DNA of 61,497 nt, taken from NCBI GenBank assembly GCA_003223215.1, contig QHYH01000165.1:1-61497 (forward strand), given 5' to 3'. The notes beneath the pieces are model-generated. The model was not told where the DNA came from, did not search any database, and saw only the letters and a program-made list of their open reading frames with translations. Position numbers and translations under genes: made by a program. This document shows positions 44,032 through 53,590 of this stretch, piece by piece (positions within the stretch are counted from its first letter, which is position 1; the number at the start of each line of letters is the position of its first letter). This stretch comes from Acidobacteriota bacterium (GTDB taxonomy: Bacteria > Acidobacteriota > Terriglobia > Acidiferrales > UBA7541).

Positions 44032-44036
44032 TCACA
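43991..44036 (+). pseudogene. Degenerate 5' half of an initiator tRNA-Met gene
   Basis: The first 19 bases, TGCGGGGTGGAGCAGCCTG, are identical to the start of the intact tRNA-fMet at 59847. An extra 8 bases (CTAGTTAG) then interrupt the D loop, after which TAGCTCGTC and GGCTCA continue with two substitutions through the anticodon loop. The anticodon CAT has become CAC. The 3' half is absent. It lies at the border between the secretin cluster and the accessory region, 15,856 bases from the intact copy and in the same direction. It reads as a partial duplication of the tRNA gene that has decayed. Confidence 0.75.
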
Positions 44037-44229
44037 AAGCGCCAAACACCAATCGGCGCTGCCGGATCCAAACGACCAAGGGCTCCACCCGGCTTTCTTT
44101 CTCTCCCTCGGCTGTGCCGAAGATAGGGACATGCGCGTAGGGCGGTCCTGCCCACATGAAGTATGCGCCAGTAGCCTTGTGTATGGTGGCCCGCCCCGTG
44201 GTCTTCACATCAAACGGCCACAGGATCAT
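44032..44229 (-). CDS. Possible small protein downstream of the subtilase
   Basis: A 65-residue frame, MILWPFDVKTTGRATIHKAT onward, ending RRLVFGAL. It reads like protein rather than noise (WAGPPYAHVPIFGTAEGEKE), and the same frame stays open upstream through a Pro/Asp-rich stretch as far as the subtilase stop codon at 44359. No start codon with a ribosome site is present. It could be a small gene, or a former C-terminal extension of the subtilase cut off by its TAG. Its stop overlaps the end of the tRNA relic. I recognise no family. Confidence 0.3.
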   Translation of the reverse strand: MILWPFDVKTTGRATIHKATGAYFMWAGPPYAHVPIFGTAEGEKESRVEPLVVWIRQRRLVFGAL

Positions 44230-44358
44230 CCCGCGATGGGCGGCAGTAATCAGCGGATTCGCGGTGTCATCGGGATCGGAATCGCTTCGCTCCTGTGGCG
44301 CCGGCGCGGGCAGAACAGGGAACCGGTTTGCCCAAGGCTCATCTCGTGATTTGTACTC

Positions 44359-46836
44359 CTAATTTACAGTGACTTGGACCGTCGTGGAGTGGCTGAGGTT
44401 GCCTGACGTTCCTGTAATCGTCAGCGTGTAAGTGCCGGCTGGAGTGCCCGGGGGACTTACGGTGAGGGAAGCCGTCATGGTCACGCCGGCATAAGAAGCG
44501 GAGATAGTGACCGGAGTCGAAGCCGTCACTGAGCTGGTGTTCACAGAAAACGTGGCGCTCGTGGCTCCGGCAGCGACCGTCACGCTCGACGGGACGGTCG
44601 CCGAGCCGCTGTTGCTCGACGAGAGATTTACCGTGGCACCGCCGGTTGGAGCGGCTCCGCTGAGAGTCACCGTGCCAGTCGAAGGAGACCCACCCGTGAC
44701 ACTGCTGGGATTGAGCGTGATCGAGTTCAGCGTCGGGCTAGAGGAGGAAGGCATAACCGTGAGGGAAGCCGTCATGCTTATGCCGGCATAAGAGGCGGAG
44801 ATAGTGACCGGAGTCGAAGCCGTCACCGCGCTGGTGCTTACAGAAAACGTGGCGCTCGTGGCTCCGGCAGCGACCGTCACGCTCGACGGGACGGTCGCCG
44901 AGCCGCTGTTGCTCGAGAGATTTACCATGGCACCGCCGCTTGGAGCGGCTCCGCTGAGAGTCACCGTCCCGGTTGAGGAAGAACCGCCGTTCACGCTGCC
45001 TGGACTGAGCGTTACCGAAGATAGCACCGGTGATACCGGTCCCGGGACCGTGCCAGAACCGCCGCCGCAAGAATCGTGGCAAAGCGCGACAACCACGACA
45101 GCGGTGGCTAGAGCAAGACTCCGCCGCCGGCGCGAAGCAGGGTTCAGGTTCGAACGGATCAACACGAGCAGAAGCCAAGCGATTCCCACGACCAACACCG
45201 GGCGGAGGTCCACTCGAGGCCCGGATCGCGGAAAAACCACCGGGGGCGCCACCGCGCGGGGCAGTGTTGTCAAGGTGACCGTGGCGCTTGCCGGGTTCGA
45301 CCCGTCCAAAACCACCGACGACGGCGACACCGTGCACGCGGCTGCCGAAGGGGCTCCCGTACAACTCCAGTTTACCGTTTGATTGAAGCCGTTTGCCGGG
45401 GCGGCAGACACCGTGTAATTCGCCGTTGCCCCTGCCGGGATGGTTTGCGTGCTTGGTGCGGCGGAAACGCTGTAATCCGGCGTACCACCCACGCCGGACA
45501 CGGACTGCAGCGCCGGAACCAGATCGAGCCGCCCGTTGCCCATGCCCGAGTCGGTCAGCGGAGCGGCATGCGCCACGGCGGTGGCAGCTTCCAGCTGATT
45601 CATGCTGGCCTTCAGTCCGCGCAACAAGGCCCCTCCGCCCGAGACAAACGGCGCGCTGAACGATGTTCCCCATCCCGAGGCATACGTGTCGTATGGGTAG
45701 GTGCTTACGATTGCCTCGCCCGGCGCTGCCACCCATACGATCGCATTCCCGTAATTCGAGAACGATGAACGCGTGCTCTCGGTAGCCGTTGTCGAACCCA
45801 CCGACGCCACGCCCATCACCACACTTTGCAGTGCCGCGGGAAAAACCGTCTCCTGCGCCCCGTCGTTTCCCGCCGATGAGGCACAGATGGTGCCAAGCTG
45901 ACTGGCATAGGTGAGGGCATTGGACAATTCTTGCGAGGCGGTCTTGAAATCAAAGCTCATGTTGATCACGTTCGCGTTGTACTTCTGCACCGCGTCATAG
46001 ATCGCGCGCAAGATGTCGGAGAGTTGGCCGGTCCCATCCGATTTGAATGCCTTCAGAGGTAAGAGTTTGGCGGTGGGAGCCACCAAGTGGACAATGCCCA
46101 GCACCATGGTCCCGTGGCCGAATGCCGCGTATTGCGCGTTCGTGTCGAGCACCGCCGCGGTCGATTGATCGAGCACCGCCGCGGTCGATTGATTCACTTG
46201 TGCCGGTGCCGGGCAGGTGGCGGAACTGCAGGGAGGAGGTGGGCAGGAGCTAAAAGGACAGGGCGTAACGTCGTTTAATTCAGAACCATTAGGCTGGTTG
46301 CGCGTGTAGTCGTAGCCTGGGAGCAGAACACCTCGCAGAGCCGAGTGGTTGGGATCCACTCCGGTGTCGATGTCCGCAACGATTCCCGTCCCGGTCACGT
46401 TGAATGTGCTTTGGGCGCTCTGGACTTCCACGATGGTCGACGCCTGCTGATTGGCATAACTGTTCCACACCGTGGTTGTGGAATTGGCAGGGTAGGGCAC
46501 GGGAGTCCTATCCTGCAGCAGTGTGGCGGGGACGGGTGAGGGTACCAGGAGCGGATCAACCAGGCTGATCACCTGATCCACCTCGGCACTGACGAATCCC
46601 ACGACCGGTTGGAGGAGCCCCAGAAGGGTTTGCAAGGGAAGCGGTGTGGTCACTAGGAAGAGTTGGCCCAAAGTGCCATCCAATCCTCCGACCAGGGTGC
46701 AGGTTGTGGGAAGGAGGCAGAGCGTCTGAAGAGCTTGCAGATTCGTCGTTCGAACGATGACTCCGGTGTCAGCCTTTGTCGGCGCTGCGCACAGGAGGGC
46801 GATGAGTATACCTGCCCACCGCATTTGGCGTGTCAT
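44359..46836 (-). CDS. Secreted S8 subtilisin-like protease with Ig-like repeats
   Basis: An exported serine protease of 825 residues. After the signal peptide (AGILIALLCAAPTKA) the catalytic Asp is in DIDTGVDPNH, His in AAFGHGTMVLG and Ser in GTSFSAPFVSGGG, the S8 order. A Cys/Pro-rich loop (PFSSCPPPPCSSATCPAP) and a duplicated QSTAAVLD lie between Asp and His. The C-terminal half holds an Ig-like module, two hydrophobic stretches (about 543-587, VLVVGIAWLLLVLI and ALATAVVVVALC, then SCGGGSG) and two nearly identical 99-residue Ig-like repeats. ATG 46836 is preferred, with GGGGGAG 8 nt upstream; an in-frame TTG lies at 46860. Confidence 0.88.
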   Translation of the reverse strand: MTRQMRWAGILIALLCAAPTKADTGVIVRTTNLQALQTLCLLPTTCTLVGGLDGTLGQLFLVTTPLPLQTLLGLLQPVVGFVSAEVDQVISLVDPLLVPSPVPATLLQDRTPVPYPANSTTTVWNSYANQQASTIVEVQSAQSTFNVTGTGIVADIDTGVDPNHSALRGVLLPGYDYTRNQPNGSELNDVTPCPFSSCPPPPCSSATCPAPAQVNQSTAAVLDQSTAAVLDTNAQYAAFGHGTMVLGIVHLVAPTAKLLPLKAFKSDGTGQLSDILRAIYDAVQKYNANVINMSFDFKTASQELSNALTYASQLGTICASSAGNDGAQETVFPAALQSVVMGVASVGSTTATESTRSSFSNYGNAIVWVAAPGEAIVSTYPYDTYASGWGTSFSAPFVSGGGALLRGLKASMNQLEAATAVAHAAPLTDSGMGNGRLDLVPALQSVSGVGGTPDYSVSAAPSTQTIPAGATANYTVSAAPANGFNQTVNWSCTGAPSAAACTVSPSSVVLDGSNPASATVTLTTLPRAVAPPVVFPRSGPRVDLRPVLVVGIAWLLLVLIRSNLNPASRRRRSLALATAVVVVALCHDSCGGGSGTVPGPVSPVLSSVTLSPGSVNGGSSSTGTVTLSGAAPSGGAMVNLSSNSGSATVPSSVTVAAGATSATFSVSTSAVTASTPVTISASYAGISMTASLTVMPSSSSPTLNSITLNPSSVTGGSPSTGTVTLSGAAPTGGATVNLSSSNSGSATVPSSVTVAAGATSATFSVNTSSVTASTPVTISASYAGVTMTASLTVSPPGTPAGTYTLTITGTSGNLSHSTTVQVTVN
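44459..45013 (-). repeat. Two direct copies of an Ig-like module inside the subtilase gene
   Basis: The units at about 44459-44730 and 44756-45013 repeat with a period of 297 nt (99 codons). A block of about 76 nt in each is identical at DNA level, coding for GSATVPSSVTVAAGATSATF. Such identity at silent positions points to recent duplication or gene conversion. Confidence 0.85.
46145..46192 (-). repeat. Perfect 24-nt tandem duplication in the subtilase gene
   Basis: TCGAGCACCGCCGCGGTCGA plus TTGA occurs twice in a row (46145-46168 and 46169-46192), coding for two copies of QSTAAVLD just before the catalytic His region. It keeps the reading frame and looks like a replication-slippage product. 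Confidence 0.9.
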
Positions 46837-47679
46837 CCTGAGGTCTCCCCCAACATGCAACTCCTCGGGCGCGCCCGGGATGGCAGACTTTGTTCTGAGG
46901 AACCCCTCTTCTCCAAGAACTAAACTCCGCCTAGAACGGTTACCCTCGAGCCCCCAAAAACCTAGAATCGTTGCCGATCCTTAGCTTCTGGATGGATCGG
47001 AGCGGCCGCCTCACTCCGGGCCATGCGCTGCCCGGCGCGTGCGGCTGGCCGCTCCATCCAGTTGGCCCTCGTGATTAAGGGCAGGACTGGATCGGAAAAA
47101 TAGCAGGTAAATACCGTATTCCTAGTACGAATGCTTCTTTTTGGGAAGGTGCTGATACGCGATCCGTGCACCTAGAAACTTTGGCTTTTCAAACAGAGCG
47201 ATACGACATGCAAAGTCGTTCGCGCGGCAAGGGTCCGCTTCGTGTCGTTCAAGTTCTCGCGTAGCCGAATCAAAACGGTTGGGATGGTCTCGCCGTCGAT
47301 GAAGTAGTCCACTGAGGAACGGACGCTCGAATTCCAGACAACGCGATCCGTCGGCGACCTCTGCCGGCTGCCGGGGACGCCCGATGAGAGTTACGCGCTG
47401 CTTCCTCGCCGCTGCAGTTGCTCTAGGCGAGCTCACAATCATCCCATGACGTCTCGATGAATCCTCGCGAAATCATGTTCACGCGAACGCCCCTCGGACC
47501 AACTTCGCTCGCGAGCCTCTTGTTAGGCGTGTGGAACGTGACTGGGCGATTCCGACTCCTCCGGGTTCAGGGAAGGCAGAAGGAGCTTTGCATCTAGCAG
47601 GCAAAAAGGTGTAGGGTATGTGGGGGTCGGCCTCCAAAACCTAAAACTCACAACGCACGGCAGAGATAGCGAATCAATA
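46837..47679. other. 843-bp gap between the subtilase and the GAF protein
   Basis: I find no gene I can support. A leftward frame at 47122-47442 (106 codons, MIVSSPRATAAARKQRVTLI onward) has no ribosome site and no known motif, though its later part (FDSATRELERHEADPCRAND) is not obviously random. The region holds scattered GC-rich palindromes and a single GTTAGGC at 47523. It may be the remains of a deleted gene. Confidence 0.35.
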
Positions 47680-48291
47680 ATGGCAACTCCCATGCCGATC
47701 AAAAACGAAGGCGCTCGAATCGCGGCTCTGCAGAGATACGCCATTCTAGATACCGAGCCAGAACAGGCCTTCGATGACTTAGTTTTGTTAGCCTCTTTTA
47801 TTTGCAATACGCCGATTGCGATGATTTCCCTTGTTGATGAAGATCGGCAATGGTTCAAATCCAAAATGGGGATCTCCATTCCGGAAACCCCTCGCGAAAT
47901 CGCCTTTTGCGCTACCGCCATTGGGCAATCCGATGTTTTTGTCGTGCCGGATACGCTGAACGATGAACGATTCCGAAACAATCCACTGGTAACGTCTGAA
48001 CCAAAGATCCGGTTTTACGCCGGGGCCCCCTTAATCAATGAGGAGGGCTATGCCCTGGGCACGATCTGCGTGATTGACCGGACTCCGCGCCAGTTAGACT
48101 CCGGTCAGCAGGCCGCACTTAAGGCCCTCAGTCGCCAGGTGTTGGCTCAAATGGAGTTTCGCCGCAATTTGATTCTGTTAAAGGAAGCTCTAATTGACCG
48201 CACGAAAGAAGAGCATGAGCGCCAGCAAGAGCTCTTGAAGCTCCAGCAAACTCTCCTGCGAGTCTTGGGGCTGCGCGGATCTAAGCCATAG
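47680..48291 (+). CDS. GAF-domain sensor protein
   Basis: A 203-residue cytoplasmic protein. Residues 10-165 form a GAF domain (AALQRYAILDTEPEQAFDDL, PIAMISLVDEDRQWF, AFCATAIGQSDVFVVPD, GYALGTICVIDRTPRQL) of the kind that usually precedes histidine kinase or GGDEF domains. Here the protein ends after a coiled coil (EEHERQQELLKLQQTLLRVL) with no output domain. It may signal by protein contact, or be a truncated kinase. The ATG at 47680 lacks a strong ribosome site; another ATG stands at 47692. Confidence 0.8.
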   Translation: MATPMPIKNEGARIAALQRYAILDTEPEQAFDDLVLLASFICNTPIAMISLVDEDRQWFKSKMGISIPETPREIAFCATAIGQSDVFVVPDTLNDERFRNNPLVTSEPKIRFYAGAPLINEEGYALGTICVIDRTPRQLDSGQQAALKALSRQVLAQMEFRRNLILLKEALIDRTKEEHERQQELLKLQQTLLRVLGLRGSKP

Positions 48292-48505
48292 CCGATGGCA
48301 AGCCCTCTCGGCTCGGCGTGACGCGCAGTGTGGCAGCGATTTTCCTCTTCTGACCCGTACCTTCATCGGAACCGTGATTTTGAGCCGATCATGGCAATTG
48401 CCGGACCCACGGTCGGTAGAAGCGGTCCGCCGAGCCCACCTTGCCATCGCCTCTCCATTCCAGACGCGACGGCCACAGGAGCACGACCGGGCCATGCTGT
48501 GGATG

Positions 48506-49030
48506 TTACTTGGGAAGCTTCCCATGCAGACGAAGCAGGTACTCCTTTTCACTCGGAAGGCGGCTCTCGACACGGACCACCTTCACCGATTCGTTTACGT
48601 CCGGGTTTTTCACGTAGCCGATGGCGCCGGGAACGTTGAGGACGAACTTCAGTACTTCCGCGGAACTCGGCAATGCTTTTGGCGCAGCATGGATTTCGCC
48701 GGTGAACATGCCATGCAAGAAATAATTGATGAAGTCTTTTTCGCCCATCTGGTAAATCTGCGCGAGCACCGCCTGGCGCTCCGAGTTTCCGGGCTCGAGC
48801 ATGACAACGGTGATGCGGCGGCGGTTGGACCAGTGCGTTTGCTCTCCCAGGAAAATCTTGCGCAGCTCCGAGAAGGAGAGGTTCTCGACCGGATTCGTGC
48901 GATTGACGACGATCGCGAGTGAATCATCGGCAGCAGCGTGGCTTTGCGGAGCGAGTCCCGGGGACAGGCCAGCTGAAAGCAAGACGGCGGTGGCAGACAA
49001 GAAAGACAAAACGCTCAAGCGAGACGACAT
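48506..49030 (-). CDS. Small exported PstS-like substrate-binding domain protein
   Basis: A 174-residue secreted protein with a signal peptide (LSFLSATAVLLSAGLSPGLA). The mature domain resembles a shortened phosphate-binding protein: LAIVVNRTNPVENLSFSELR, IFLGEQTHWSNRRRITVVML, KDFINYFLHGMF and VLNVPGAIGYVKNP, the last being the common GxIGY loop. AGAGGT lies before ATG 49030. It begins 10 nt after the stop of the outer-membrane barrel gene, so the pair is an operon. Anion binding is inferred from the fold. No ABC transporter genes are nearby. Confidence 0.82.
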   Translation of the reverse strand: MSSRLSVLSFLSATAVLLSAGLSPGLAPQSHAAADDSLAIVVNRTNPVENLSFSELRKIFLGEQTHWSNRRRITVVMLEPGNSERQAVLAQIYQMGEKDFINYFLHGMFTGEIHAAPKALPSSAEVLKFVLNVPGAIGYVKNPDVNESVKVVRVESRLPSEKEYLLRLHGKLPK

Positions 49031-49040
49031 GGTCACACCT

Positions 49041-50426
49041 CTAGAACGTGAAACCGGTCTGGAGGGCTACGGTGTGAAAGGCGCGATCGCCACGCAACAT
49101 CGTGTAGTCATATTGCACTTTCACGGCCACAAACTCACTCATATCATATCGCAATCCAAAAGAAGGACCGTGCTGCAGTCCCACATTGGGCGAGAAGATC
49201 GGCTCGTTGGCGGGGGCATTGACGTATTGATAGCGGAAGTAGGGCCGATAGGAACGAAAACGCCTGGAGATTTGGGAATAAAAACCCGGAGTGTTGAAGA
49301 CCCGCGGCATGCCTCGGGGCGCGTTACGAATGAGCAGCGCTTCGTTCAACCACTCGAAGTCCAACCCGGTGTACACCGCGTGTGCGGCAAGAATGGTTTC
49401 ATCGATTGCTAGAGGCGCCGCGGGAGTCAGGAGGTCGCGATAAGCGGAAAATCCTACCTGCAAACCCCGGATGGCTTCGGGGCGGGCAAAGATCGCAAAG
49501 TTTAGGGCTTTGTGTGTGTTGTCATCGACGGTGTTTTGTACAGGTTCGCTGGTTCTGTAGGCGCGACCGTTGCCAATTTCCGCAACGTAATGCAGGCCCA
49601 GACTTCCCGAGGGAACTTTGCCGGTTATAGACGCGCCTACGTTGTGGATGGGCAGGATGCCACCTTGATCCTCAAAGGCAAAAAGAAAGGGGCGACCGGT
49701 GGCGGTTTGAAACCAAGTGCTGTGGTGATAGGCCGTATTGTAGTAACCGATCGCAGTGTGGTAGCGGCCAACCGAAACGTTGAGGTAGTCGCTGAAGGAG
49801 TAGGTAAGCAACATGCGCTCGATATCCACCCCGAAAACGTTGTCGTTGCCAGCCTCGAAGACGACCTCGCTGAGGAACTTGAACTTATCTGATACATCAG
49901 AAGTCACAAACAGGTTGACTTGACCGAGGCTGAAAGCGGTGGTGGAGGCGGGATCACCCCTTAGAGTGGTGCCATGGAGGTTGACGTCGCTGTACCCTCT
50001 GATCCGCAACAGCGTCCTGTTCAGGTCCATAGGTTCCTGCCCGGTCTGCTCGGCCTGGGGGGCCGGTACCTCTCCTTGCGGGGCCGAGGTAGCAGTAGAC
50101 GCCGGGGCGGCAGCGGATGGTGGGGCTGGGGCCGGAGCCGGTGCGGATGCGGCAACGGCGCCTCCCGGCTGCGCTTTGGCCAGGGCGGCCTCCACATCTT
50201 TGAGCCTGGCCTCCAATTGAACGATTCGCTGCAAGAGCGCCTCAGGCTGCTTATTTGAATCGGAAGGAGCGTCGGTCTGCTGCGCGCGAAGTGGCGGGGT
50301 CGAGTTCACCGCCATGAAAAGGAACACTGCAAGCCCTGCGAGTGTTCGACCACGCAGGGTCGTACGCGGCTTTCCCGTCATGGAACACTTCACTTCTACT
50401 CGTCCTTTAGATTTTGCGATGCACAT
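49041..50426 (-). CDS. Outer-membrane beta-barrel (porin-like) with N-terminal coiled coil
   Basis: A 461-residue exported protein. GAGGAAGGA lies 6-7 nt before ATG 50426. The signal (LAGLAVFLFMAVNSTPPLRA) leads into a short coiled coil (ALLQRIVQLEARLKDVEAAL) and an Ala/Pro-rich linker, as in porins that bind peptidoglycan by a coiled-coil stalk. From about residue 130 amphipathic strands follow with alternating aromatic residues (GQVNLFVTSDVSDKFKFLSE, LLTYSFSDYLNVSVGRYHTA), and the chain ends in Phe (LQTGFTF), the barrel assembly signal. Its small PstS-like partner suggests anion uptake, which is inference only. Confidence 0.82.
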   Translation of the reverse strand: MCIAKSKGRVEVKCSMTGKPRTTLRGRTLAGLAVFLFMAVNSTPPLRAQQTDAPSDSNKQPEALLQRIVQLEARLKDVEAALAKAQPGGAVAASAPAPAPAPPSAAAPASTATSAPQGEVPAPQAEQTGQEPMDLNRTLLRIRGYSDVNLHGTTLRGDPASTTAFSLGQVNLFVTSDVSDKFKFLSEVVFEAGNDNVFGVDIERMLLTYSFSDYLNVSVGRYHTAIGYYNTAYHHSTWFQTATGRPFLFAFEDQGGILPIHNVGASITGKVPSGSLGLHYVAEIGNGRAYRTSEPVQNTVDDNTHKALNFAIFARPEAIRGLQVGFSAYRDLLTPAAPLAIDETILAAHAVYTGLDFEWLNEALLIRNAPRGMPRVFNTPGFYSQISRRFRSYRPYFRYQYVNAPANEPIFSPNVGLQHGPSFGLRYDMSEFVAVKVQYDYTMLRGDRAFHTVALQTGFTF

Positions 50427-50782
50427 TGTCGGTCCTTCCTCGGGCTCGTGACGCCCCCGGGCTTCCACACCGCCAATGGCACAGCCTTAGCCATTTAAGG
50501 ACCGAGCCAACGTGACGAAGCAGGGCCGGGTTTGACTCGCCTAGATTAGTAGTGACGCTAACATCCACAGATAGGGGACAACTGAAGTGGAAGCTATCGT
50601 ACTCGGGGAAAAGCTGCAACGAAAATCGCCAATTGCACACTATTCTTCATGAGTAGATCCAAGCCGAAGCGGTAATCGCCAACTGGGATTGACCCTGGTC
50701 GCGAGCGGGCCTGGCACCGGATGGCCGGTCCAAGTGCCTCTCCGTTGACTTCGCGCCGTGCTACTCCTAAGATGTCAACTCC
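50427..50782. other. Intergenic region between barrel operon and receptor kinase
   Basis: A 356-bp divergent gap. It must carry promoters for both sides, but I see no convincing -35/-10 pair in either direction, and no RNA gene. Frames in it are short and lack start signals. Confidence 0.3.
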
Positions 50783-53557
50783 ATGATAGGTCGAACGTTC
50801 TCCCACTTCACAATTGTTGAGAAGCTGGGCGGCGGTGGGATGGGCGTTGTTTACAAAGCGGAGGACACGCGCCTCCGTCGCTTTGTTGCCCTTAAATTCC
50901 TGCCGACGGAGCTATGCTCGGATCACCAGGCGATGGCCCGCTTCCAACGGGAGGCACAAGCCTCGTCGTCGCTGAACCATCCCAACATCTGCACGATTTA
51001 CGATATCGGACAAGAAGATAACCTGGGCTTCATCGCCATGGAGTACTTGGACGGCGTGACCTTGAAACACTTAATTGGCGACCGCGGCCTGGATAATGAC
51101 ACGCTGCTCACATTGGGCATCGAAATCGCCGATGCGTTGGATGCCGCGCACAGCGAAGGGATCATTCACCGCGACATCAAGCCGGCAAATATATTCGTAA
51201 CTAAGAAAGGGCACGCAAAGATCCTAGACTTCGGGCTGGCCAAGTTAATGCCGGTCAGCTTCAGGGTGGCGCAGCCGGCGGGCGTGGCGTTTGAGGCCAC
51301 GGAGGCATCTAGCGCTGACCACCTAACCGGTCCGGGCACGGCGCTCGGCACCGTGGCGTACATGTCGCCGGAACAGGCCAAGGGAAAGCAACTGGATGCG
51401 CGAACCGATCTGTTCTCCTTCGGGGCGGTCCTGTATCAGATGGCTACGGGGGCGATGCCGTTTCGCGGAGATACTTCCGCGACGGTTTTTGACGCGATTC
51501 TGAACAAGCCACCCACGCGGGTGCTGCGCATCAATCCAGATCTGCCGCCTAAGCTGGAAGAAATCATCTTCAAGGCGCTGGAAAAGGACCGCGAATTACG
51601 TTACCAAGTGGCGTCGGAAATGCGCGCGGACCTAAAGCGGCTGAAGCGCGAGACCGATTCAGGGCCCTCGGCAGAAGCGGTGGCGAGGGCTTCCGCGATT
51701 GAGCCCTTGCCGGCAGGGCCGGCGGCGGTCCATCAGTCGGGCAGTTCCGCGGTCATCGAAGCGGTAAAACTTCATAAGGTAAGAGCTGCGGGAATTGCGG
51801 GGGTGGCGCTCCTGGTATTGGTCGCAGCGGGGTTCGGAGTGTACTCGCTGTTGCACCACGTGCCGCCTGCCAGTTTCCAGGGATTCACGATCACGCAGGA
51901 GACCACGTCTGGGAAGGCGACGCTTACGGCAATCTCTCCCGACGCCAGATACATAATGACGGTGCTCAAGACAAAGGGCCTCGAGAGCTTGTGGCTGCGC
52001 AACCTGCCAACAAACAGCGATACACAAGTAATTCCACCGGCGCCGTCTTCCTACAAGAGCCTCACGTTTTCCCCGGACGGCAACTATCTTTATTTCATCA
52101 AGGCGGCAGACTCGACAAGCACGAATTTTGATCTGTATCGCGCGCCGGTGCTAGGCGGGACGCCAATAACTGTAGTTCGCGGTATCGACAGCGACATCAC
52201 GTTCTCTGCCGATGGCCGGCGGATCGCCTTCGCGCGAAGGAACAGCCCGGAGCCGGGCAAATACCAGTTGATGACAACCAATTCAAACGGCGGTGACGAC
52301 AAGGCTCTGTACGTTGCCAGCCCTGCATCTGAGGCACCTTCGTTCCTAGCCTGGTCACCCGATGGCAAGCACATCGCTTTCCGATTGTTTAACCCCGGCA
52401 AGGCGTTAGGTGGCATAGGCTTACTTGAGGTCAAGAGCGGGAATGTCGAGCCTCTCGCAACGTTCGATGACCGGCTAACGCTGGACTTCAAATGGCTGCC
52501 AGAGAACCGCGGACTCGTGGCCCTGTACTCGCAAAGAGGACCGGAATATTTTCAGCGGTCGCAGATCGCAGTTATCCCTGAGGGAGCGGACCAATTCGAG
52601 CCGATAACGCGGGACACCAACAGCTACGCCACGTTGACACTGTCCGCAGACGGGAAGACGCTGGCAACCGTGCAGACCAAAACGATACACAATCTCTATC
52701 TTCTATCGATGGGGGGCAGCCAGCCTGGCGACGCGAGCGCCGTGCTTCCGCCGGGACAATCAGTTTATTCGTTCGACTGGACTGCCGATGGGGGTCTAGC
52801 TTTCAGCGACTTTGGCAGCCTGATGCGCATCGACGGCGAACGAAACGCTCCGACACAGTTGGTTGGAGATACCAACGCGGCGATTGTGGACCTGTCGGGT
52901 TGTGGCAACCGTTATCTGGTGTTTTCCTGGGCCTTCCACGGAGGCACCAATTCGACGAACATCTGGCGAGCGAATGCGGACGGCACGAGCCCCGTAAAGT
53001 TGACCGACGGGAAGGCCGATCGCGCCCCCATTTGCTCAACGGACGAAAAATGGGTTTTCTATCGGGACGAGGTCCTACAGCAAATTTGGCGCGTGCCGGT
53101 GGACGGCTCTGGAAAACCAGAGGTGCTTCCGGGAAGCGCAGTTCCGAAGACCTTCCCAATAGGGATGACGCTTAGTCCTTCGCGAGATGGGAAACGGATG
53201 GCTTTTGTCGTGGCGACCGTACCCACTCAGGAGGATCCCTACCCTCAATACAAGATCGCACTTCTCGACCTCGCGGCGAAGGCGGGGCGCCCGGAGCTGA
53301 TCGATGCCGATGAGCGACTCTCGGTTGGAGGATTGAGCTTTACGCCAGACGGAACGGCAGTAGCCTATCCCATCCGCGAGAACGGAGTAGATAACATTTG
53401 GGTGCAGCCGCTGAATGGTTCAAATGGCAAGCGAATCACTGCGTTTGACTCGGACCAGATTCTGAATTTCCATTGGTCCCCCGACGGCCGAAAGCTGTGC
53501 GTGCTCCGCGGCCACACGGACTCCGATGTGGTACTAATCCGGGATTCCTCTTCGTGA
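50783..53557 (+). CDS. Membrane serine/threonine protein kinase with beta-propeller sensor
   Basis: A Hanks-type receptor kinase of 924 residues. The kinase lobe (10-280) has the glycine loop [14 protein letters not shown], Lys38, Glu57, HRDIKPANI with catalytic Asp131, DFG at 149-151 and [11 protein letters not shown] single membrane helix lies at about 336-357 ([20 protein letters not shown]). The outer part is built of TolB/PD40-like propeller blades, each with a signature such as [31 protein letters not shown]. All catalytic residues are present, so it should be active. It has no PASTA domain. A ligand is not predictable. The gene stands alone. Confidence 0.9.
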   Translation: MIGRTFSHFTIVEKLGGGGMGVVYKAEDTRLRRFVALKFLPTELCSDHQAMARFQREAQASSSLNHPNICTIYDIGQEDNLGFIAMEYLDGVTLKHLIGDRGLDNDTLLTLGIEIADALDAAHSEGIIHRDIKPANIFVTKKGHAKILDFGLAKLMPVSFRVAQPAGVAFEATEASSADHLTGPGTALGTVAYMSPEQAKGKQLDARTDLFSFGAVLYQMATGAMPFRGDTSATVFDAILNKPPTRVLRINPDLPPKLEEIIFKALEKDRELRYQVASEMRADLKRLKRETDSGPSAEAVARASAIEPLPAGPAAVHQSGSSAVIEAVKLHKVRAAGIAGVALLVLVAAGFGVYSLLHHVPPASFQGFTITQETTSGKATLTAISPDARYIMTVLKTKGLESLWLRNLPTNSDTQVIPPAPSSYKSLTFSPDGNYLYFIKAADSTSTNFDLYRAPVLGGTPITVVRGIDSDITFSADGRRIAFARRNSPEPGKYQLMTTNSNGGDDKALYVASPASEAPSFLAWSPDGKHIAFRLFNPGKALGGIGLLEVKSGNVEPLATFDDRLTLDFKWLPENRGLVALYSQRGPEYFQRSQIAVIPEGADQFEPITRDTNSYATLTLSADGKTLATVQTKTIHNLYLLSMGGSQPGDASAVLPPGQSVYSFDWTADGGLAFSDFGSLMRIDGERNAPTQLVGDTNAAIVDLSGCGNRYLVFSWAFHGGTNSTNIWRANADGTSPVKLTDGKADRAPICSTDEKWVFYRDEVLQQIWRVPVDGSGKPEVLPGSAVPKTFPIGMTLSPSRDGKRMAFVVATVPTQEDPYPQYKIALLDLAAKAGRPELIDADERLSVGGLSFTPDGTAVAYPIRENGVDNIWVQPLNGSNGKRITAFDSDQILNFHWSPDGRKLCVLRGHTDSDVVLIRDSSS

Positions 53558-53590
53558 GGCACGAGCTAGGAATAGGCCGTTCCTCGTTCA

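Noticed and set aside
44459-46192. Repeated DNA as a possible CRISPR array
   Set aside because: Repeats are inside a protein gene, in frame, of 297 and 24 nt period, without spacers. No CRISPR array or cas gene was seen in the window.
47122-47442. Leftward 106-codon frame
   Set aside because: No ribosome site or family resemblance; kept only as a remark on the gap.
47523-47529. GTTAGGC, the core of an integron attC site
   Set aside because: No matching RYYYAAC partner at attC distance and no cassette structure or integron integrase nearby; a single 7-mer is expected by chance.
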